Source of the DNA: Paracoccaceae bacterium
Lineage (GTDB): Bacteria > Pseudomonadota > Alphaproteobacteria > Rhodobacterales > Rhodobacteraceae
Assembly (NCBI GenBank): GCA_026982255.1
Contig: JALSHL010000272.1
Coordinates: 1 to 9,865, forward strand
Direction: 5' to 3'
Length of the DNA: 9,865 nt
Position numbers and translations under genes: made by a program. This document shows, piece by piece, positions 5,296 to 9,865 of this stretch (positions within the stretch are counted from its first letter, which is position 1; each line of letters opens with the position of its first letter). Under the pieces are notes generated by a model. That model worked only from the letters and a program-made list of their open reading frames with translations, was not told the DNA's origin and did not search any database.

Positions 5296-6981
5296 ATGTC
5301 AGCTTCCGTATCCATGGAAGATTTCGAAGCCCTTCTCAATGAAAGCTTCGAGCTGGAAACCCCCGATGAGGGTTCCGTAGTTAAAGGCACTGTTATCGCT
5401 ATCGAAGCCGGACAGGCCATCATCGACATCGGCTACAAAATGGAAGGCCGTGTCGATCTCAAAGAATTTGCAATGCCCGGCCAGCCGGCCGAGATCGAAG
5501 TCGGCGATACCGTCGAGGTGTTCCTCGAGCGCGTTGAAAACGCCCGTGGCGAAGCCGTGCTGTCGCGCGAGAAAGCCCGCCGCGAAGAAGCCTGGGACCG
5601 TCTGGAAAAAGCGGCCGAAAACGAAGAGCAGGTCGAAGGTGTTATCTTCGGTCGCGTCAAAGGCGGCTTTACGGTCGATCTTGGCGGCGCTGTGGCCTTC
5701 CTGCCCGGCTCGCAGGTCGATGTGCGCCCCGTGCGCGATGCCTCGGCCCTGATGCACATTGCACAGCCGTTCCAGATCCTGAAAATGGATCGTCGCCGCG
5801 GCAATATCGTGGTTTCGCGTCGCGCGATCCTTGAAGAGTCCCGTGCCGAACAGCGCGCCGAAATTATCGCCAAGCTGGCCGAGGGTGACGTTGTCGAAGG
5901 CGTCGTCAAAAACATCACCGATTACGGCGCATTCGTCGATCTGGGCGGCGTTGACGGTCTGCTGCACGTTACCGACATGGCCTGGCGCCGTGTGAACCAC
6001 CCGTCCGAGATTCTGGAAATCGGCCAGACGGTCAAGGTTCAGGTTGTGAAAATCAACAAGGAAACCCAGCGTATCAGCCTTGGCATGAAACAGCTGGAAG
6101 AAGACCCCTGGTCGAACGTCGAGGAACGCTTCCCGCTGGAATCGGTCCACAAAGGCCGCGTGACCAATATCACCGACTACGGCGCCTTCGTCGAGCTGGA
6201 ATCCGGTGTCGAGGGTCTGGTCCACGTTTCCGAAATGTCCTGGACCAAGAAAAACATCCATCCGGGCAAAATCGTTTCCACCAGTCAGGAAGTCGAAGTC
6301 ATGGTTCTGGAAATCGACAGCGCACGCCGTCGTGTTTCCCTTGGCCTGAAACAGACACAGGGCAACCCGTGGGACAACTTCGCCGCCAAATATCCGGCCG
6401 GCACCGAAGTCGAAGGAGAGATCAAGAACATCACCGAATTCGGTCTGTTCGTCGGTCTGGACGGCGACATCGACGGTATGGTTCACCTTTCCGATCTGGA
6501 TTGGGACCGTTCCGGCGACGAGGCCATTCAGGATTACCAGAAGGGCGACGTTGTCAAAGCCGTTGTCACCGACGTTGACGTCGAGAAAGAGCGCATCTCG
6601 CTCTCGATCAAGGCGCTGGACGGGGATCCGTTTGCCGATGCGACCGGCGGTATCAAACGCGGCGCTGTCGTGACCGTGGAAGTGACCGCGATCGAGGACG
6701 GCGGTATCGAGGTGTCCTATGACGGCATGAAAGCCTTCATTCGCCGCTCCGACCTGTCGCGTGACCGTGCCGAACAGCGCCCCGAGCGTTTCTCGGTCGG
6801 TGACAAGGTCGACGCCCGCGTCACCAACATCGACAAGGCGAACCGTCGTCTGGGTCTGTCCATCAAGGCCCGCGAGATTGCAGAAGAGAAGGAAGCCGTC
6901 GAACAGTATGGTTCTTCCGACTCCGGCGCATCGCTCGGCGATATTCTCGGTGCGGCCCTCAAAGGCGGAGACGACGCGTAA
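5296..6981 (+). CDS. rpsA: 30S ribosomal protein S1
   Basis: S1 binds the 30S subunit and unfolds and captures mRNA leaders during initiation. The 561-residue protein has six S1 (OB-fold) RNA-binding domains at roughly 25-92, 110-178, 197-265, 284-352, 371-439 and 455-524. Domains 3, 4 and 5 repeat the core NIT(D/E)(Y/F)G-FV-L almost exactly, also at DNA level (near 5911, 6166 and 6427). Domains 1 and 2 are the divergent ribosome-docking type, and domain 6 is weaker, ending in a short Gly/Ser/Asp-rich tail. The start is set by AGGAG (5282-5286), 9 bases before the ATG. Codon use differs clearly from its neighbours: GGG and GTG are rare, while GGC/GGT, GTC/GTT and GAA are favoured, as expected of a very highly expressed gene. 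The stop codon lies in a hairpin loop. Confidence 0.98.
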   Translation: MSASVSMEDFEALLNESFELETPDEGSVVKGTVIAIEAGQAIIDIGYKMEGRVDLKEFAMPGQPAEIEVGDTVEVFLERVENARGEAVLSREKARREEAWDRLEKAAENEEQVEGVIFGRVKGGFTVDLGGAVAFLPGSQVDVRPVRDASALMHIAQPFQILKMDRRRGNIVVSRRAILEESRAEQRAEIIAKLAEGDVVEGVVKNITDYGAFVDLGGVDGLLHVTDMAWRRVNHPSEILEIGQTVKVQVVKINKETQRISLGMKQLEEDPWSNVEERFPLESVHKGRVTNITDYGAFVELESGVEGLVHVSEMSWTKKNIHPGKIVSTSQEVEVMVLEIDSARRRVSLGLKQTQGNPWDNFAAKYPAGTEVEGEIKNITEFGLFVGLDGDIDGMVHLSDLDWDRSGDEAIQDYQKGDVVKAVVTDVDVEKERISLSIKALDGDPFADATGGIKRGAVVTVEVTAIEDGGIEVSYDGMKAFIRRSDLSRDRAEQRPERFSVGDKVDARVTNIDKANRRLGLSIKAREIAEEKEAVEQYGSSDSGASLGDILGAALKGGDDA

Positions 6982-6987
6982 GCGTCG
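6972..6987 (+). other. Hairpin with a GTAA tetraloop containing the rpsA stop codon
   Basis: CGACGC (6972-6977) pairs perfectly with GCGTCG (6982-6987). The loop GTAA (6978-6981) is of the very stable GNRA class, and its last three bases are the rpsA TAA. No T-run follows, so it is not a normal terminator. It lies 6 bases before the sppA start and occupies the place where an sppA Shine-Dalgarno would be. Confidence 0.55.
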
Positions 6988-6993
6988 CCTGTC

Positions 6994-7914
6994 ATGGGCT
7001 TCGAGGTCGAACTTTACGAGGAGCGGCGCCGGAAATGGCGTCGCTCCGCGTTCTGGAAGGGGTTCGCGATAGCCTCGGCCGTTATCATCGTGTTTCTGGT
7101 GATTGTGGCGGCTGTTATGGGCGGGCGGGGCAATCCGACCGGCCCGCATATCGCACGATTTTTCCTGACCGATGTTATCTATGACAATCCGGACCGCGAT
7201 GCATTGTTCGCCGAAATGGCGGAGAACGATGACGTAAAGGCGCTGGTCCTGCGCATCAACAGCCCCGGCGGCACCACGGCCGGTTCCGAGGCGCTGTTCG
7301 ATTCCCTGCGCAAGGTGGCCGCCAACAAGCCGGTGGTGGCCGTGCTGGGCGAGGTTGCGGCCTCGGGCGGGTATATTGCCGCCATTTCCGCCGACCATAT
7401 CATTGCGCGGGGCAATACGGTTACCGGCTCTATCGGGGTGATCATGGAATATCCCGATGTGACGGCTCTGATGGAGCGTCTGGGCATCGAGATGCAGACG
7501 ATCCGTTCCTCGGATATCAAGGGCGGCCCGTCGCCCTTCCGTCCGCTGACCGAGGAGGCCCGCGCCGAGGAGCTGGCGATGGTCGAAGAGGCCAACCAGT
7601 GGTTCCGCGGGTTGGTGTCCGAACGCCGCGGGCTGCAGGGGGCGGCGCTGGATGCCGTGGCTACGGGCGGCGTATTTTCCGGTCGTCAGGCAGTTGAAAA
7701 CGGCTTGATAGATGCAATTGGCGGTGAGGACGAGGCGCTTGCCTATCTCGAATCACTCGATGCCGGGCTGGCCGAATTTAACGTGGAGACATGGGAATTG
7801 CCCGTTGCGGATGCCTCGCTGCTGGGTGCGCTGGGCATGAAGTTGGGCATAAATCCGCTTTTTAACGGGTTATCCGGCCAGAGCGGCCCTCGCCTCTATT
7901 CCCTAAAAAGATAA
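6994..7914 (+). CDS. sppA: Signal peptide peptidase SppA, 36K short type
   Basis: SppA is a membrane-anchored serine protease that degrades signal peptides left after protein export. The 306-residue protein is the short single-domain form, not the 67K double-domain form of E. coli. A basic N-terminus (RRRKWRR, 11-17) precedes one membrane segment (about 22-42), which would place the catalytic domain in the periplasm. Ser124 in VAASGGYIAA is the nucleophile, and Lys176 in SDIKGGPSPFR is the expected general base of the Ser/Lys dyad. RINSPGGT (88-94) and TGSIGVI (144-150) are further family blocks. It starts 12 bases after rpsA in the same frame with no clear Shine-Dalgarno, so coupling to rpsA is likely. 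The last codons (ATA, CTT, TTA, CTA, AGA) are rare for the window. Confidence 0.95.
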   Translation: MGFEVELYEERRRKWRRSAFWKGFAIASAVIIVFLVIVAAVMGGRGNPTGPHIARFFLTDVIYDNPDRDALFAEMAENDDVKALVLRINSPGGTTAGSEALFDSLRKVAANKPVVAVLGEVAASGGYIAAISADHIIARGNTVTGSIGVIMEYPDVTALMERLGIEMQTIRSSDIKGGPSPFRPLTEEARAEELAMVEEANQWFRGLVSERRGLQGAALDAVATGGVFSGRQAVENGLIDAIGGEDEALAYLESLDAGLAEFNVETWELPVADASLLGALGMKLGINPLFNGLSGQSGPRLYSLKR

Positions 7915-7924
7915 TTCCTGCCAA

Positions 7925-7930
7925 TATGAT
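7925..7930 (+). promoter_or_regulatory. Possible -10 element for ihfB
   Basis: TATGAT matches the -10 consensus at 5/6, but no convincing -35 is found 16-19 bases upstream. It lies in the 99-base gap between sppA and ihfB, which would give an ihfB leader of about 75 bases. I see no terminator after sppA, so read-through is equally possible. Confidence 0.25.
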
Positions 7931-7968
7931 GGCCGGGTACGGTGTCGAGTAGCCAGGTTGCCCGGAAG

Positions 7969-7989
7969 GTTCCGCATTCAGAATGGAAC
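7969..7989 (+). other. Inverted repeat in the ihfB leader
   Basis: GTTCC (7969-7973) pairs with GGAAC (7985-7989). Inside, ATT (7976-7978) pairs with AAT (7982-7984) around the triloop CAG, with GC bulged. It ends 11 bases before the Shine-Dalgarno. It could be a leader hairpin or a DNA-binding site; IHF is autoregulated in E. coli, but this sequence does not match the IHF site consensus. Confidence 0.35.
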
Positions 7990-8000
7990 TACCGTTTGAA

Positions 8001-8005
8001 AAGGA
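8001..8005 (+). promoter_or_regulatory. Ribosome binding site fixing the ihfB start
   Basis: AAGGA lies 8 bases before the ATG at 8014. The frame is also open from a GTG at 7942, which would add 24 residues with no family match and no Shine-Dalgarno, and an in-frame ATG at 8005 overlaps this site. The 8014 start gives the family N-terminus. Confidence 0.8.
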
Positions 8006-8013
8006 TGATACCA

Positions 8014-8295
8014 ATGATCAAATCGGAGCTTGTCCAGAAAATAGCCGATGAAAACCCGCATTTGTATCAACGCGATGTGGAGCGGATCGTCGGCACGATC
8101 TTTGATGAAATCATCGAGGCGATGGCCAACGGCCACCGTGTCGAATTGCGCGGCTTCGGGGCGTTCTCGGTCAAGAAACGCGATGCCCGTGTCGGTCGCA
8201 ATCCCCGCACCGGTGAATCGGTGCAGGTTGACGAGAAATATGTGCCTTTCTTCAAGACGGGCAAGCTGCTGCGTGACCGCCTGAACGGCAAGTAG
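8014..8295 (+). CDS. ihfB: Integration host factor subunit beta
   Basis: IhfB pairs with IhfA to form IHF, which binds specific sites in the minor groove and bends DNA sharply, shaping promoters, replication origins and recombination sites. The protein is 93 residues, the normal length. It opens with MIKSELVQKIADE like other beta subunits, has RGFGAFSV (46-53), and carries the arm GRNPRTGE (61-68) with Pro64, the residue that intercalates between base pairs. It ends in KYVPFFKTGKLLRDRL. The start at 8014 rather than the upstream GTG (7942) is supported by the Shine-Dalgarno and by alignment to the family. A beta rather than alpha or HU assignment rests on the MxKSEL opening and the VPFFKxGKxLRDR ending. 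The LapA-domain gene follows after 24 bases. Confidence 0.96.
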   Translation: MIKSELVQKIADENPHLYQRDVERIVGTIFDEIIEAMANGHRVELRGFGAFSVKKRDARVGRNPRTGESVQVDEKYVPFFKTGKLLRDRLNGK

Positions 8296-8319
8296 GCGCG
8301 CCTGAAAACGGGAAGTCCC

Positions 8320-8655
8320 ATGCGATACCTTCGCTACAGTTTCTATGCGGTTCTGATGCTGATCCTGATTGTTCTGGCCCTTGCTAACCGCGAGGTGGTG
8401 ACGCTGGCGTTGCTGCCGGAGCAGCTGGCGCGGTTCATGCCGGTGTCGGTGCAGGTGCCGATGTATATCGTCATCATGCTGGCGATGCTGTTCGGGTTGC
8501 TGGTCGGCTATATTCTGGAATACTTCCGTGAACACAAAATCCGCCGCGAGGCCGCGCAGAAAAGGCGCGAGGTGGCGAAGTTGTCGCAAGAGGTGGACAG
8601 CCTCAAAAAACAGAGCGGTGTGGAAGAGGATGATGTCCTCGCCCTGCTGAACTGA
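8320..8655 (+). CDS. LapA/DUF1049-domain inner-membrane protein
   Basis: This 111-residue protein matches the lipopolysaccharide assembly protein A domain family. It has two membrane segments (about 5-22 and 44-66) joined by a short loop that begins with the family's LANRE(V) motif (21-26). A charged cytoplasmic helix (about 68-98, rich in Arg, Lys and Glu) is likely a coiled coil. In E. coli, LapA works with LapB to control LpxC and lipopolysaccharide synthesis, but this protein lacks a visible LapB partner here, so that role is inferred only from the domain. The start follows GGGAAG (8310-8315) at short spacing. Its stop overlaps the trpF start (TGATG), so it is the upstream partner of a coupled pair and may carry the transcript that feeds trpF and trpB. 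Confidence 0.88.
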   Translation: MRYLRYSFYAVLMLILIVLALANREVVTLALLPEQLARFMPVSVQVPMYIVIMLAMLFGLLVGYILEYFREHKIRREAAQKRREVAKLSQEVDSLKKQSGVEEDDVLALLN

Positions 8656-9293
8656 TGCACGTCAAAATCTGCGGATTGTCCACGCCCGAAAGCGTGGCGG
8701 CGGCGGTGGGCGCGGGGGCGTCCTACCTCGGGTTTGTGTTTTTTCCGAAATCTCCGCGCAATGTGACGCTTGAGCAGGCCCGCGGGCTGGCGCTCGACGT
8801 GCCGGTCGGCGTGGCCAAGGTGGCGCTGGTGGTCAATGCGGATGATACGGCGCTGGAGGCGTTGCTGGAAACGGTGCCGGTGGACATGCTGCAACTGCAC
8901 GGCAGCGAAACGCCGGAGCGGGTGGCAGAGATCAAGGCGCGTTTCGGCCTGCCGGTGATGAAGGCGGTGGGGGTGGCGGATGCCGACGACCTGCCGGCGC
9001 TTGATACCTATGCCGCGGTGGCCGACCAGTTGTTGCTTGATGCCAAGGCGCCGAAAGGTTACGACCTGCCCGGAGGCAACGGCCTCTCGTTTGACTGGCG
9101 CCTGATTGCCGGACGCGAGATCGCCGCGCCGTGGGTGCTGGCCGGCGGCCTGACGCCCGACAACGTGGCCGAGGCGATCCGTTTGACGGGTGCGCGACAG
9201 GTGGATGTATCCTCGGGCGTCGAACGCGCGCCGGGGGTCAAGGATTTGGACAGGATTGCCGCTTTCGTGAGGGCGGCCAAGGGAGCGGAATGA
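8655..9293 (+). CDS. trpF: Phosphoribosylanthranilate isomerase
   Basis: TrpF converts N-(5'-phosphoribosyl)anthranilate into the enol form of CdRP by an Amadori rearrangement, the third step of tryptophan synthesis. The 212-residue TIM-barrel protein has the catalytic Cys6 in VKICGL and the general acid Asp129 in LLLDA. It also shows GFVFFPKSPRNV (26-37), LQLHGSE (79-85), the GGNGLSFDW loop (140-148), and the phosphate-binding strands VLAGGLTPDNV (161-171) and VDVSSGVE (183-190). It stands alone rather than fused to trpC, as usual in alphaproteobacteria. It overlaps the LapA-domain gene and trpB by one base each, and has no Shine-Dalgarno of its own. No trp leader peptide or attenuator is seen upstream, so any tryptophan control must act elsewhere. 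Confidence 0.97.
   Translation: MHVKICGLSTPESVAAAVGAGASYLGFVFFPKSPRNVTLEQARGLALDVPVGVAKVALVVNADDTALEALLETVPVDMLQLHGSETPERVAEIKARFGLPVMKAVGVADADDLPALDTYAAVADQLLLDAKAPKGYDLPGGNGLSFDWRLIAGREIAAPWVLAGGLTPDNVAEAIRLTGARQVDVSSGVERAPGVKDLDRIAAFVRAAKGAE
9279..9285 (+). promoter_or_regulatory. Ribosome binding site for trpB
   Basis: AAGGGAG lies within the end of trpF, 7 bases before the ATG at 9293 and only 4 before an adjacent in-frame ATG at 9290. Spacing favours 9293; either choice changes the protein by one methionine. Confidence 0.65.
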
Positions 9294-9865
9294 TGGCAGC
9301 GGACAATGTGAATTCGTATAAAACCGGACCCGACGAGCAGGGCCGTTTCGGCATTTACGGCGGGCGCTTTGTGTCCGAAACGCTGATGCCGCTGATCCTC
9401 GATCTGGAGGCCGAATACGAAAAGGCCAAGGTCGATCCCGAATTCTGGGCCGAGATGGACGACCTGTGGAAACACTATGTCGGCCGCCCCAGCCCGCTGT
9501 ATTATGCCGAGCGGCTGACCGAGCGGTTCGGCGGCGCCAAGATTTACCTGAAGCGCGACGAGCTGAATCACACCGGCGCGCACAAGATCAACAACGTGCT
9601 GGGCCAGATCCTGCTGGCGCGACGCATGGGCAAGAAACGCATCATCGCGGAAACCGGCGCGGGGCAGCACGGCGTGGCAACCGCCACCGTCTGCGCCCGT
9701 TTCGGGCTGGAGTGCATCGTGTTCATGGGCGCGACCGATGTTGAACGGCAGGCCCCGAACGTTTTCCGCATGAAGCTGCTGGGCGCCAAGGTGGTGCCGG
9801 TGACCGCCGGGCGCGGCACGCTGAAGGACGCGATGAACGAGGCGCTGCGCGACTGGGTGACCAAC
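9293..9865 (+). CDS. trpB: Tryptophan synthase beta chain, N-terminal part (3' truncated by window edge)
   Basis: TrpB condenses indole with serine, using pyridoxal phosphate, in the last step of tryptophan synthesis; it normally pairs with TrpA, which supplies indole through a tunnel. The frame is open through the last base of the window, giving 191 residues of a protein that is normally about 400. Visible blocks are GRFGIYGGRFVSETLMPL (17-34), the Schiff-base Lys98 in HTGAHKINN, and the catalytic Glu120 in AETGAGQHGVATA (119-131). The Lys-to-Glu spacing of 22 equals that of K87 and E109 in the Salmonella enzyme. FMGATDVERQAPNVFRMKLLGA (144-165) continues the family pattern. It overlaps trpF by one base. 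trpA is expected downstream but is outside the window. Confidence 0.97.
   Translation, partial: MAADNVNSYKTGPDEQGRFGIYGGRFVSETLMPLILDLEAEYEKAKVDPEFWAEMDDLWKHYVGRPSPLYYAERLTERFGGAKIYLKRDELNHTGAHKINNVLGQILLARRMGKKRIIAETGAGQHGVATATVCARFGLECIVFMGATDVERQAPNVFRMKLLGAKVVPVTAGRGTLKDAMNEALRDWVTN

Noticed and set aside
7926..7952. Eight-codon upstream ORF (ATG at 7926, TAG at 7952) before ihfB
   Set aside because: It has no Shine-Dalgarno and contains no regulatory amino-acid run; its ATG is part of the TATGAT sequence.
7942..8013. GTG start at 7942 adding 24 residues to IhfB
   Set aside because: The extension has no family counterpart and no Shine-Dalgarno, whereas the ATG at 8014 has AAGGA at good spacing and gives the standard 93-residue protein.
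8600..8660. trp attenuator or leader peptide before trpF
   Set aside because: The region is the coding end of the LapA-domain gene; no Trp codon run and no terminator/antiterminator pair is visible.
1..9865. tRNA genes, CRISPR arrays, insertion sequences, phage genes or a defence system
   Set aside because: No cloverleaf, regular spaced repeats, terminal inverted repeats or transposase/defence motifs were seen on either strand; nearly all bases are in housekeeping genes.

Overview
The window is a GC-rich, gene-dense, entirely plus-strand stretch of chromosome from an alphaproteobacterium, most likely of the order Rhodobacterales (inference from protein character and from the gene orders lnt-metK-trmB, aroA-cmk-rpsA, ihfB-lapA-like-trpF-trpB). 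Every gene is a recognisable housekeeping gene except a small glutathione-dependent-formaldehyde-activating (GFA-fold) zinc protein between aroA and cmk. I see no mobile element, phage gene, CRISPR array, rRNA or tRNA. No gap between genes exceeds about 120 bases.

Layout. (1) 1-737: C-terminal half of lnt, apolipoprotein N-acyltransferase, followed by a probable intrinsic terminator. (2) 738-847: short control region with a possible promoter and a leader that can occlude the metK Shine-Dalgarno. (3) metK (S-adenosylmethionine synthase) and, 6 bases later, trmB (SAM-dependent tRNA m7G46 methyltransferase), so a SAM producer is paired with a SAM consumer. (4) A 76-base gap with a 13-bp tandem duplication over the trmB stop and a GC hairpin. 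(5) aroA, GFA-like gene and cmk, joined by two ATGA overlaps. (6) A terminator-like hairpin that starts inside the cmk stop codon, then a 117-base leader and rpsA (six-domain ribosomal protein S1). (7) rpsA and sppA separated by 12 bases, with the rpsA stop codon in the tetraloop of a hairpin. (8) ihfB, a LapA-domain membrane protein, trpF and trpB. The last three are tightly spaced or overlapping, and trpB runs off the window end.

Together the genes cover envelope lipoprotein maturation (lnt), SAM supply and tRNA modification (metK, trmB), the shikimate and tryptophan routes (aroA, trpF, trpB), CMP/dCMP phosphorylation (cmk), translation initiation (rpsA), membrane signal-peptide clearance (sppA) and nucleoid architecture (ihfB). 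I did not find a clearly new biological system. The items most worth a second look are the metK leader, the GFA-like gene inside the aroA-cmk pair, the control signals around the cmk-rpsA junction, and the codon shift in rpsA with its 700-codon open antisense frame.
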